The translations under genes were made by a program, and so were the position numbers. Below, piece by piece: positions 52,301 through 63,703 of a stretch of DNA of 64,000 nucleotides. Below the pieces are notes generated by a model. That model saw nothing but the letters and a program-made list of their open reading frames with translations, was not told where the DNA came from and made no database searches. Where the stretch lies: the NCBI GenBank assembly GCA_950295325.1, contig OX485804.1:46686001-46750000 (forward strand), written 5' to 3'. The DNA is from Polytrichum commune (lineage: Eukaryota; Streptophyta; Polytrichopsida; Polytrichales; Polytrichaceae). Positions within the stretch are counted from its first letter, which is position 1. Every line of letters begins with the position of its first letter.

Positions 52301-55300
52301 AATCACCGCAGCTGGTATTAGGAAAGAGAAAGAAGAACTGCAAAGAACCTTAAGCGAATCTAGGACGTCTGTGCGCAATTCTGTTAAGCACGACAAGTTA
52401 GGTGGTAGTGTGTACGTGCAACGTGCTGATCTGCTGGTGTCAAAACAGTCTGATGCCAGAAACGCACACTCGAACCTTGGGGAGCCGCACCGCTGGTCTC
52501 AGGAAAGACGGCCGAGGGACGCGAATATGAATGCTGAAGCTGATTACCGGCGAGAATTGGAGATAATGGAGAGGCAGTTACAAGGAGTGCAGGAGTTTGT
52601 GATGGCCATGGACACCATTCTAGGCCTTGGGGATGCATTCCTCACAGAGGACCTCAAGACTGCTTTGCGACGAGATTGTGGGGGCCAAGAACGGCTTCTT
52701 GAGAAGCTGATGCTACAAAGGGAGGAGCTAGAAGCTTGGCGCCAGGAGCTACTACGAGAGCGAGCATTGACCACGGCCTCTATGCAAGACTTGGAGGATG
52801 TCCTTAATGGGTTGGACCCATTCGCTGTTCGTAAGTGCATCCTCCTTCAATTCAGAAAGAAAGGAAAGAAAACAAAGACGACTCCGACGTTGCCAACAAT
52901 GGGAATTACAGTGTTTCTTTTTTTTTGGAGTTCGTGTAAGTCTATATGTAATACCAAACAGGAAAACACGAGAATTAGAGGGCCCCCAAGACTACTGCGT
53001 CATTTGAAAGCCGAACACCTTGAACAGGTGCGGACGAGTCGACATGCACCTCTCCCCCCAAGGGCAAAGTTCCCACATGGTTGGTTGAAGAAATCCGATT
53101 CATGCGGATACCCCGCACTATGATCGGGTGAACCACAGGTGGTAGGGTGCACTGGAAATCAAATCCTAAGAAGGTCACCTATCAGAGCTCTGTTCCTGCC
53201 GTTAGGGTTCTTAACCTGGACAGAATTTTGTCAATATTGTGATGACTTCTCTCACGATGAGATCGATTTCAATCTACCTTTCAGTTCCATGGCCAGTTCT
53301 GTCTCTCATTGACACCACCTCGGTTCCAGTAAACATTGTTCTTTATTCTATTTCAAATCTACTGAGGTATATATCCAAACAGACCTAAATTTATGCAGAA
53401 ATGTTTTTTTCCTCTTGCACATATCGAAGCCTTCCAAAGAGAGTACGTCATGCCGGTTGTTGGACAGGTAGTCTGCACCCAGCAAATACAGGGTTGATGG
53501 CACGAGTGCGAGCAGTGGTAGAGAGGAAGGAGCAACTGCAACAGGTGATTGACCAGAGCCAATTACTGCATGACATGGTGCAAAAGGCTACTCAAGAGCT
53601 TCGGGACCTCGTGTCGATGGGAAGCACATTGCCACCTGGGAAAGACCTCCTCGAAGCTTGTCCCCTTGTATCAGGTCATTCAATGGGAAATCTTCTATCT
53701 GGTCTCTTCTAAAAAAAATTTGGGTGTGCGGTTTACGATCATCATGTCTCTAAATGACTATCCGAACTTAAATGTTCTATATGCTCATAGAGAAGGATTC
53801 ATGGCCTACTTCTTTCTGATAGATTCCAGGCCACGTCATGCAGTACCTATCACCTGACGACATCTTCCTCCCTGCTCGGTGTCGGCAAGTTTCTTTGCAG
53901 TGTCTTGTAAAGTCTACAAGTTGTTGAGATTGTCACTGTAATCCGCAGTAGTTGTCACAGTATGTAGCTGATTGTGTTTTTTCATAGGAAGTTTTGTTTT
54001 CTAGGATCAAAACCATGCATTTTCTGCATGTGGCAGATATAACTGTGTATTAAAACATCTGGGTTTTCCTGTAGAATTGACAAAATAACAACCTTGTGCC
54101 TCAGTGGAATTCGTTGAAGCTGTAGCAGAACTCCCATCACTTGTAAGGCAGGTGGCAGTCTTGAGGACTGAGAAGGAGCATGTGACCAGAGGGACGCAAG
54201 GTATAGAGGATCAAGAGCAAAACATACTTACGGAACAACATGAGCATGTTCGGCTTGAGCAAATCCAAGCATTTTCAGGCATTCCATCACCACAAGATAT
54301 GCACAAATTAAATGAACATGTGGATGCAGCTGCATCTCCCATCCGTGCACCCACCCGTATAGAAAGTTTTAAGCAGGTATCCCATGTCCAACTCAGTCTA
54401 GCATTCAAAGTCCACATTGGCTTGCAGAAAGGGGATGTAATTTCTTGGATCAATAAACATGTGGAAGTGTTACATCGTTAGGTATACATGACTTTATTCT
54501 TTGGATTTTACTTGAAATTAGAGGCTCTAATATTTCTTGTCCTGCACTACGAAATGATCATTCGCTGTAGACCGTCCTAGCACATGACATAGTAGCATAA
54601 ATTGAAACAAACACTCTGATCAGGGTTTATATTTCAGGGTTCAGATTCTCTCTAATTGCGAACTGCCACTCCACGTTGATCACCTTGACATCATTTTTGG
54701 TTCACTGAGAAGAGGACTATGCTGTAACATGTTCTCTATAGCCCTGATGTATCCAGCAATTGCGTATCTGTCTCGTATATATAGTAGTTTGCGATTAAGT
54801 TTCATGGGAGGTTTCTGCGATATAGCTTCATGTTGAATTGTGAAATCTTTGTCCTCAAAAGGAGACAGTCAAAAACATTCGCTAAACTGTCAGTTGGAGA
54901 TGCGGCTGTTTGTGTGCTCACGGAGTAAGTAACTACAATTGAGAACTGGCGCAGGATTTCACCAGTCAGGCCACAATGGTGGAATCAAAAGTGCAGGAAA
55001 TGACTAGGCAGATTGAGTTGGCCGAAAGGGAACTTAAGAATCTGTTTGGTCTCCTACATTCGAAGATGGAGAGAAGTTCCCAAGGAGTTTATCAGCTGGG
55101 ACACCCAACTCTTCTCAGTGAGCAAATTAAAGAAGTATACGTCAAGACACAAGAGGTAAGGCTCTAATCTTGGTTGTACGAGTAGCATGATGCATGAATT
55201 ACATCAACCTAAGCATCAGATTTGAATTTGGAGTGGGAACGACTTACATATTCAAGTGTCCAATTTAGCCCCATCGGAAAAATATGATTCAATGTGGTGA

Positions 55301-57166
55301 ACATAGTCATTGTGGATGTGATGAACAGAATTATGCCCCAAAAAACTCTCTATAGTGAGAGTTTACTACAACGAGGAGGCCACTTCCCTTAAACTATCAC
55401 ATGGAGGGTGGCGTATTAATTTTGAAAATTTTGGAAATTATTCAAGTGATATTTTGGAAATCTATTTAAAGCTCTCTTTTTGCCATTCATATTCTTCAGG
55501 ACAATCTTACGTGAAATTGATATTTGTCCATTGACTTCTGAATTCTCATTCTGCAACTGATTTCTATCCAAAGTCACTGAAACATTATTGAAAAGTTTGG
55601 AGTTCAATGTGACAATTGTCTACTGACACCGGCAGTGTATGGTTGTTGTGTTTGAGTTGATTGGAGTAAAGCTTTGAACCTTGTGTTGGGCTCTATGTTT
55701 CTTAGACTCTTTAATTACAATATCAAAGCTGTGCATTATTAATGTTGACTTGGCGATCAACTTGGCAATCAACTTCTCAAGTCCTGTAGCCCCACTTCTG
55801 AAGTGATTTGATTCTGATAATCTCAGCAGAGCAATTCGTCACTACTCCTTCTTGCAACCACTAATTTTTGTTTTGCCATAGATCATCGAATCAAAAGAGA
55901 CAGAGGTTACGAAGTTAAAGCAAGCACATGAAACATCACAACATGAAAGTGGGGACCAGGATGAGGATATTGCTGACCTCAAGAAAGATTTGACCTCTAA
56001 AATAAACATGTTATTGAAGGAGGTTTCCAAACTTGGAGGTATGGCAACTGCTTATTCATTGCATATTACTAACTTAGAATGATTTCTTATTAAACGTCGC
56101 CTCATAACAGGCCAATTCAGAAACACAACCTTGTCAGTCATGCAATAAGATCTTTCTCCCGAGGACTTTACTAGTTTTGAGGTTTTGTCCAAGGTTGAAA
56201 ATCTGAGTACAAAAATCCTTGAATAATCCTTCACCTTGCATCGATCTTGAATGACCCCAATATTGAGCGATGCTTTGTTCATAGCTGTAAGCTTCAAAAA
56301 CATTCTCCAACATACATGGTTTCTTCAAGTCATTTATGAGCCTAAAAAGATTAACTTTAATCAACTTATATCAATGAACATAAATATTCATCAGAATAAA
56401 AGACGGACGGTATACATTCGCTTTATATCACAAATACTGTTGGCCACAATACCCAATACATTCATGATCAGAATGGTTACTCATAGTAATCAACATTACC
56501 TATCTGATTTGTGAATGAATTCACAATTAAAGTCGGCCATGACTCTCTTATTTTATGTGAAGGGTATGATATTTTTGACGACCAAGAGAGACAAAAGAGA
56601 GAGGCCGCACGTCAAAAGGCAAGTTACTTGAACTACAATAAAATCCTCCAAAAGTCCTTCAGCTGCTCCTTCAAATCCCCATTGTTGGGGTATCTCAAAT
56701 GGCAATGTACTTGATTTCGGATTGCAAGATGAAAATATTAAATTTGCATGATTGTTCACAAACACCGCATGGTGCTATGAGTCTCATCTTTGAATAATGA
56801 CATGAATGAAGGAACCTATTGTTCACAAGCTGATGATTTTAATGATTATATTTATATTTGTGATATAATTATATCACAAATCATGTGCCACATTATTACT
56901 CACTTTTCTCTCTTGCCTACAAACATATAATCATATCGACGACTTTGAAAATACCAAAAGTGCTTGATCCATAGACTGATGAACTCCATAGCATCATAAG
57001 CTAATAAGTGATTTTGTTTGAAGCATCTTATTTCTTCCATGCACAGTTACGCAATTTATTGGGTGCAGTACAAGATAAAGGAGGTGCACAAAGGAGGATC
57101 AGCTTCCAAAGAGTAGTGTGTATTATCCCTTCTTCAACTTGTATGAAGTACTTAGTAATAATCTAG
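46344..57166 (+). CDS. Large coiled-coil protein of unknown function, about 1,220 residues, 17 exons
   Basis: I do not recognise this gene. Exons joined in phase: 46344-46556, 46856-46938, 47119-47265, 47538-47646, 47916-48008 (or to 47984), 49109-49510, 49934-50083, 50263-50622, 50887-51069, 51178-51343, 52075-52830, 53483-53674, 54105-54376, 54955-55155, 55882-56038, 56563-56618, 57047-57166. The first 70 residues are Ser/Thr/Pro-rich. Heptad-rich helices follow, such as VEELQQELEEANRRTEALQ (49109), KEELQRTLSESR (about 52330), ERLLEKLMLQREELEAWRQE (about 52690) and EMTRQIELAERELKNLF (about 54990). Basic or Ser-rich linkers lie between (RKKKSVTAYG at 50470; RSNRNRSGSEISS at 49350). No catalytic domain, signal peptide or membrane segment is seen. 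A centrosomal, ciliary or cytoskeletal scaffold is possible but unproven. The start (first ATG after an in-frame stop at 46302) and the 3' end are both uncertain. Confidence 0.7.
48039..48246 (+). other. Basic, Ser-rich coding-like segment after an in-frame TAG (alternative 3' end or exon)
   Basis: The exon starting at 47916 reads on through 48008 to TAG at 48036-48038. The same frame then stays open for another 68 codons, with a basic stretch (LQRKRKSS) and a Ser run (SGYSSSSDASS). It may be a terminal exon of a short isoform or a cassette exon using the TTAG acceptor just before 48039. Alternatively it is chance open sequence in a long intron. Confidence 0.35.
56619..57046 (+). other. Probable GC-AG intron in the coiled-coil gene
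   Basis: The exon ending REAARQK at 56618 is followed by GCAAGT, the standard GC-type donor with full match to the rest of the donor consensus (AAG|GCAAGT). The acceptor TGCACAG ends at 57046. Phase is 0 on both sides. A GT donor in the same place is absent. Confidence 0.6.
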
Positions 57167-57726
57167 TCGTGACAGATTTAGTGGCATGGGTGGAAACTCA
57201 TGCATTGTAGATGGCAATCTACTAAAACCTAACCGCTAAATTTTTGTTGTTAATGTTTCAGTAGACCAAGGCAGAGTCTGCTATTTCACAAGAGCAAATC
57301 AACTAAAGACATATATTTAGAGCTATATAATAATTCACTATATTTTCACCTTCCAAAAGGGTGACTTTACATGCATAGCCGAATTTGTTGTGAAGAAACA
57401 AAGGGTTAATATCTTTCTACCCCAATAACCTTGACTACTTGTTCCAAAAGGATATCCACCATAGCTTCCAATTTTGAACAGTGTGCATGACTTCGAATTG
57501 AAAGGTCTGTAAAAAACACATTTTTTTCAAAACATTCACATGAGCAACTATGGCATACTACTTTCAGAACTAACGTGGATGATGTAGCCATTTAAACTGG
57601 GACCGTAGGATCAAGTTTATAATTTTGTGATGTTCTACGACAGTGGTGTCTTGAGGAGTGGGCACTTGTCAAGGTTTTCACTTTCTGTCCTCTCAATATG
57701 TGGATTAATTGAATGCAACTGGGCAG

Positions 57727-57789
57727 GCAAAACCTTATGTGCCACCAAGTCCTTTGCTCAAGCTTGCAACAATTCAAGTCGACCTTCTC
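57727..57789 (+). other. Possible additional exon, 21 codons
   Basis: GGGCAG acceptor, then codons for AKPYVPPSPLLKLATIQVDL and a GTAAAT donor, phase 0 both sides. It could follow the exon at 57047 if that exon used the GT donor at 57113 (ISFQR|AKPYVPP). That would extend the coiled-coil gene beyond 57166. Confidence 0.35.
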
Positions 57790-58432
57790 GTAAATAGTAA
57801 GGTAGTGTTGCTTGTCCCTTGCTCTTATAAATTACGTGCCCATCTATGTGGGTTACAGTGCTATCTATCAAAATCCATGATTATTCTTGTACTTTAAAAG
57901 AAGTTGATTTCAGATGGACAATCACTTGTGTAACAGGCCTTTCACCGAAAATTGGTAAAGAGGAATCACATTTTGCTACCACATTGAAGTTGGCAATTTC
58001 TTTGCTGAACTACTGAAACTTAGGGTACTTATTTGTATGATTGCATGTGGCAGGGTTGATGTGTCATGCTTTATATATGTCATGTACAGCGAGAGGGGAA
58101 TCATTGCATATGAGCATACCTCTCATTCCTCCAACACAAAATAGTATGCAATATCCAGGGGTTTTTGAATAAATAAAAAGTGATCTGACATTGGAATTAG
58201 TTTCAAACACCTAAATGAGTCTAGGTGAAGTTAATTTATATGAATCGGTCACAAACCTATAGGGGATGAGATGACAAACTTATATGTTGGATGGATGAGA
58301 GGTACGCTTGTATTTGATAATTCCCTCTTGACATTATGTACCATAAGGAAGCCATATCATGCACAAGATTTCATATTGTCCAGCATATGAAATAGAATGT
58401 AGACAACCCTTATGTGGTTATTTCTCTTAATC

Positions 58433-58780
58433 GGACACCTATATTTGAGTGATATGTGGTTTGGTGCGGTTCCAAGAATGGATACGAAAGACACGTGTTT
58501 TAAAAGAGATTAGGTGGCGTGCTCAAAATCTGATAACTATTTCAAGTTCAATAGTCAACATAATTTTGGGAAAGGGGGGCTATATGACCATTTAATGAGC
58601 ACAAGAATAATCACTTTGATAATGAATAAGTTTTTCATGTGAGCTCCAAATCGTATGAGGGAAACGGCTACAGAATCGATTTGGATTCGCTAACTATCTT
58701 GTACAAAGCAAGAGTTTTATATCTTACAAGAGTAGGTTCGTTGGAAATAGTAACCATTCAAGGCTCATCTACCTTGGGCT
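58433..58780 (+). repeat. Dispersed repeat family R, copy 3
   Basis: Same orientation and order of blocks as 16241-16570, moderately diverged. Confidence 0.8.
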
Positions 58781-58846
58781 GGAACAGGATTGTTTTGAGT
58801 TTCAATAACGTTCTCTAACAAATCATTTATTGGCGGCTCGTAACAG

Positions 58847-59326
58847 GTTCACCAATCTCTCGAGGTCGGGGGCCATTTGGGAGGAATCTGTCAAGCCGCC
58901 ATCCATTATTTCCAAATCAATGAACAATGTGATGATGTAACCTTTGAAAACGCAACACTGCCTGGATCTCAATCTTCCAACCTACTTGTTGACTTGGTAT
59001 TGTTTATTGCCTCTCCTAAACCCACTCTGTAAATTTCCCAAAACTCGGTCTACAGTCCATTGAATGGGGAGAACCAATCGCTTGTTAAAGATGAGCAGGC
59101 TGAGTTTGAGAAATAACTAGTTCAAGTTCAAGACCTCAGGGAATCTACCGATCCTTTTAGAGAAATTCACAGACTATTCCTCAATTTAATAAAGAAAACC
59201 CAACAGATGTCAACATGTAACTGGATGATCTTGGAAACACTAGGATCATTACCGATGATGCCCAAAAATCTCCCTCCGACAATGTTAAAGACACCCACAC
59301 ACTGCTTCCTAATATGAAAACTATCT
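58847..59326 (+). pseudogene. Coding-like remnant, one frame with two in-frame stops
   Basis: After a TAACAG acceptor-like site the same frame runs 160 codons with only two stops (TAA near 59030 and 59114). It reads VHQSLEVGGHLGGICQAAI at its start and LVQVQDLRESTDPFREIH later. A GT donor at 58997 would make the first 50 codons a phase-0 exon. About 85 bp of the later part has a decayed relative at 2797-2880, which favours a transposable-element or duplicated-gene fragment. Family not recognised. Confidence 0.35.
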
Positions 59327-59570
59327 AAATGTCGGATCATGCTTAGGGACGCTTACATTGTTAGGGTGTTCATGTTGTTTGACCGCTTTCTTTCTCGGGT
59401 CCCGGTGGCCTTGTAAGATCTATCCCAAAAACATGAGAATAGAAACAATAACATGAAGCCGTCATCTTGTGTTCACAAATGAAGTTCGACGCATGCAGGT
59501 GGCAAATCTCTTGAGGGTTTGCATTGTAATTAACAATTAACATTCATGTATTTATAATTCTGTAATCCAG

Positions 59571-59725
59571 GGTTGAGGAATTTTGCAATTTGTGGGGATG
59601 GTGGACAGATGTTAATACCTGTGGATGCTAAGAAGTCTTATGAGACTAACGCTGGTGACGTCCTGGGACTTCACATTCGGGTACCTCCATCACCAAGCGA
59701 TCATGATTTCACACAAAGGGCTTAG
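59571..59725 (+). other. Possible exon with a GOLD-like segment
   Basis: Following an AATCCAG acceptor, the frame codes LRNFAICGDGG.. then MLIPVDAKKSYETNAGDVL and GLHIRVPPSPSDHDF before TAG at 59723-59725. A possible GT donor lies at 59681 (CGG|GTACCT). The pattern ET-x-x-GDVL followed by a beta strand and SDHDF resembles part of a GOLD domain, but the usual Trp is Leu. The call is tentative. Confidence 0.3.
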
Positions 59726-60299
59726 GGTTTACAAAAGACAAGTTAACGGGTCTAGTTCAATCTTATGTCATATAAATTTATGGCAAATCCATCCAACTTA
59801 ATCTCACTAGACTTACTTATGGTCTCTTAGGCTAGTTCCGTTTGCAGTTTTTACTTCGGAAATGTTGAGATCTATGAGAGATCTGACTTCGTCACATGAA
59901 TCAACTTCTGTGGCAATCACAAATCCTTGACCAACACCACGACCTCACAACTACAACAGTGTGAATTGCATACTTTTACATCGGACTTTTGTAGAGACAC
60001 AAATCACATTAGAAAGAGGGAGAGAGAGAGAGAATCTAGTAAAGTTCTTTGCCACATGGATTATGAGAAACAATGTGGTAGATGAATAGTGTGACTTACC
60101 ATGGACAACCTAGTGTGGTCTACAATATCCATCATCATGCAAGAAGAGAACGTTTATCCCTAGTTACACTCACACTAGTCATACTCAACTACCCAAGACT
60201 TTTACACTTGAAACTGCCCAAGTACTTCCTCTAGGTTGGCAACCATTCAAATGCCATAATAGTATTCAACAGCATCTAACATGGGCCTCCCTTATCTTA

Positions 60300-60565
60300 C
60301 CTTCATGAGAAGAAACTTAGAAAATAAGAAGAAATTGACACCACTACGAATAATGAATAGTGTCGGTTCAGATAACAAGAATATTGTGAACGGTGTTAGT
60401 ATTTTCAATAATAGTGCTACTATAAATAATCATTTTAGGGAATAATACTAAGATAAACAATGTTCCCTATGAATGTTCTTGGGATGAACAATAATTCACA
60501 AGCATAGTGTCAGGACTATAACTCCACCCAAATTTCCAAGTTCAGCCTAAATGTAGACGAATGTT
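60300..60565 (+). repeat. Dispersed repeat, partner of 15015-15215
   Basis: GAAAATAAGAAGAAATTG, ATGAATAG, AAGAATAT and ACAATGTTC blocks occur in inverse order and orientation at 15015-15215. Confidence 0.65.
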
Positions 60566-61652
60566 TCCACTTTGTTCGAGGGACTCATGATACCCAAAGT
60601 CATGAAACCGACCCACATGCTGAATAATGTTATCGCACACTACTAAAAATATTGTAACTTGAAACGTGGACCCGTGATGTTTAGATATTGTGGATTTGTG
60701 GATAGGTATTTGTTCTCTCATTGCAATATAACTTAATCAAAAACATTTTTAGTGCAAAATGAAGCTTAATAGTTGAAACTTTCTAGAGCTACATATTAAG
60801 TCAAATAGGAAACTTGGCTCATACTATTCGAGGGTTGTCTTATGCAGGTCACTCCCTTGAACGAGCAATATTCTCATGAAGTTTTGTACAACAACAGTGT
60901 CATACACAGTAATGAGGTAGATTATCACTTTTCCTTCAAATTACACCACTTATTTTGTGACCTATTATTGACCAAATTGGCTTGAAATAAAGTAATACTA
61001 CTTATTTCCCGCATTCCTTCCAATGCGGCACTGAAGCTCCACTCACTATTTCATCATGATGAACTCAAGGAACATTGTGAAAACAAATCAAGTTTAAGTT
61101 ATAATTTAGTGCCATAAGATTTGCATAAGATTAAGCCATTTTTTTGTGGACATATTTTTACCAATATTTTTTCAAAATATCATTGTCATATTGATGTGGA
61201 TATGAGTAGTTGTAGCAACAATAAGAGGTTCAACTTATGAAGAAAGACCAACGTACTCCAGACATTTTGATACAACTCTATAACCTCTAACAATAACATT
61301 CATGATTTCAACATTTGTGATCAACTTCGTGGTCCAATTTACCGTGCTTGCACACAATAACATCATTGGTTATTTTATATCAATAAGGCATCTTTTGCCT
61401 ATTAGAATAATAATTAGAAACCGGTTGAGAATATTGTTGGTATTCTAGTCTCTTGTTGATTCTAATAAACACATATTGAAAATTGGCATCAAATAAGATA
61501 ACAGCGGTAAACCTAATATAATATACTAATACTTTAATATACTAAACACAACATATATAAGTGAGATTAAGTTTTTGTATTTCAAAATTATATCAGTCAC
61601 AACTTATTACTGTAATTCCATAGCATCATAAGAAATTTTGTGAGATGGGCAG

Positions 61653-61747
61653 GTGTTGGATGCAATACAAGGGCAACCCATAGACAGCTTCTCACTCTGG
61701 CCAGACCTCATAAGTAGTTGGCGATGGGAGCGCACGTCTCAAAATAG
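61653..61747 (+). other. Possible exon, 31 codons
   Basis: A GATGGGCAG acceptor is followed by an open 95 nt stretch coding VLDAIQGQPIDSFSLWPDLI and SSWRWERTSQN, then a GTAACT donor. It is phase 0 in and phase 2 out, and joins in phase to a donor at 59681. Trp-rich and codon-like, but no family recognised and no partner exon downstream found. Confidence 0.3.
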
Positions 61748-62379
61748 GTAACTAAACTAAACATTGTATTATTTAGTGTCATATGGCATGTTTTATGTCA
61801 CTATGGTAACATTTTCTAATGACACTTCGTATGAATAAGTTCACAAATATTATCATCCTAACTAACTTTTAATTCATCCACTTTCGGTAATATTCAACAT
61901 CCTAACATTTATTTAATGAAATATTGTCAAGATTGGTTGAAATTTGGATGGAAAATCGCTTAGTAGTATTTCACAATAATCGCAACATTGTGAATCTATA
62001 TAGCCCCAATTTCTTTTACAAGGAATGACAATTAGTGCTAGATCTACATTTAGTGTTGGTGACACTACACGGGCGGTTTAAAATTAGTATTGAACAAGAC
62101 AAAGAGAATCAGTAACACTAAATACAGTATTTAGTGTAGTCATCCTCAAAGAAGGAACTGTGAATTGCACGAGACATGGCACCACATTTATTCTAATGTC
62201 TAAGAGTGCGTGCGCTTATATTTATGAAGAAACGGTAACGGTACAATGATTGGTCATCAATTTATGATGGCACAAGTTTTTGAATGGTAGCGATTATTGG
62301 TAGGCTTTTCACACCTTTGGCACCTTGAAATCTAAAGGTAGATGGGTTTGAAATGGTTATTAAAATTTTTTATTAGCCC

Positions 62380-62530
62380 ATGATACGAAACACACAATTA
62401 GTAGGAGACGATTAGCAAATTCAAATCAAGATCGTAGCCACTTTCTTTATGATTGTTGGATTTCAAATGAATATCTTATTCTTTATCCATCAACATGGAG
62501 ATTCTTGTGCTCATTGACAAACGGTCATAT
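62380..62530 (-). repeat. Dispersed repeat family R, inverse copy 4
   Basis: TGATACGAAA, CAATTAGTAG, GACGATTAGCAAATTCAAAT, GAATATCTTATTC and TTCTTGTGCTCATTGA follow the order of the copy at 10310-10460. Confidence 0.7.
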
Positions 62531-63312
62531 AGGTCCCCACCAAACTATGTTGAAGCCAATTAAACTTACTAGGTTGTCATATTTTGAGCATACGGTTGGT
62601 CCAAAGATCAATCTCTTTTGAACAAACACATGTCTTTTTGATACCCGTTCTTAAAGCCACACCAAATTGCATACAACTCAAATAGAGGCATTCGATGAAT
62701 GCCCCCTCCCCACCTGACTTTACCTAAGCCTATAAGATGGTTCTAAAAGCACGCCCTTCCACCATCGACATTATCTAGTGCCGAGCCTAGTTGGCAAATG
62801 ATGTGGCATGGTTTAAAAGTGGAGGTTTTAAGCCTCCAGCACTGACCCTCCCATTGGTACCCAGACCTGAGGCAAGAATGTAGGACCCCCAAAAGTGTCG
62901 CCTCCTGCCCTTGTGGTTGGTTGCTTTTAGTCTTAGCTATGAGGGCACAAGGAGCTTCATTAACAAAACAAACCGATGGTAAGATAGATGAGTAAGTAAG
63001 GCATTTGGGGATGGGACAAAAACTATCCAACATTCATTGCTTGGTAGACAAAACAATGAACATGTGTGAAAGCTACTTAACTAAAACCTACTTGAAAACC
63101 TCCAGAGCAAGTTCTCGTAAGTGCATTGGGATAGCGGATGCCTCCGCTATAAACGAGGGAACTTTACCCGGTTTTGAGGAAAGACTTTGGTTATTTGATA
63201 AAGTCAGGTGGGGAGGGGGCATAAGATAGGTAACCGAATTAAGCACATCTACCTTATGGGTTTTACAAAGTTCCAATAGGAAGGTTTAGTTGTGAACCTC
63301 CTAAAGATACTC

Positions 63313-63703
63313 TAAGGTAGGGGTGGCAATTACCGTCCAAATTTCAGATGTGCCTAGTTGGGATGCTGAAACTATTTTTTTTATAAATTTTGAGCGCTCC
63401 GCAAAGCTGGTGCAAGAGCAACTATGAAAAAATCAAAAATTTCCAGCATGTCTATGATTTCCTACAAATTTTTAAAGGAAACCTTGTAGAGTGACCAACA
63501 CTCGCAAAAAGGGTACGTGGTATATCCACAGGCTGGATTTCTAAAACCGACCGCTGGCAACCAATGCAATGCTGGCAGCGCTGTGAACGGTAAAAGCACC
63601 TTGATAGGTGCTTTTGTAAACCCAAGTTAAAGCACCTAGATAGGTGCTTCCGACCCTAGGGGTCGACTTTAGGACCTGCACGGAAATTGCCACCCCTACC
63701 TTA
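63313..63703. mobile_element. Terminal inverted-repeat element of 391 bp
   Basis: The two 24 bp ends match at 23 positions when one is reverse complemented (TAAGGTAGGGGTGGCAATT, one variable base, then CCGT). The interior holds two short self-complementary AAGCACCTNGATAGGTGCTT blocks (63594-63652). No coding capacity. Confidence 0.8.

Noticed and set aside
61590-61690. Possible decayed copy of the 56950-57080 exon region (shared TCCATAGCATCATAAG)
   Set aside because: Only a 16-base match plus weak nearby similarity; not enough to call a duplication.
62743-63276. Opposed open frames near the right end
   Set aside because: Short, overlapping on both strands, no recognisable motifs and embedded in repeat-rich sequence.
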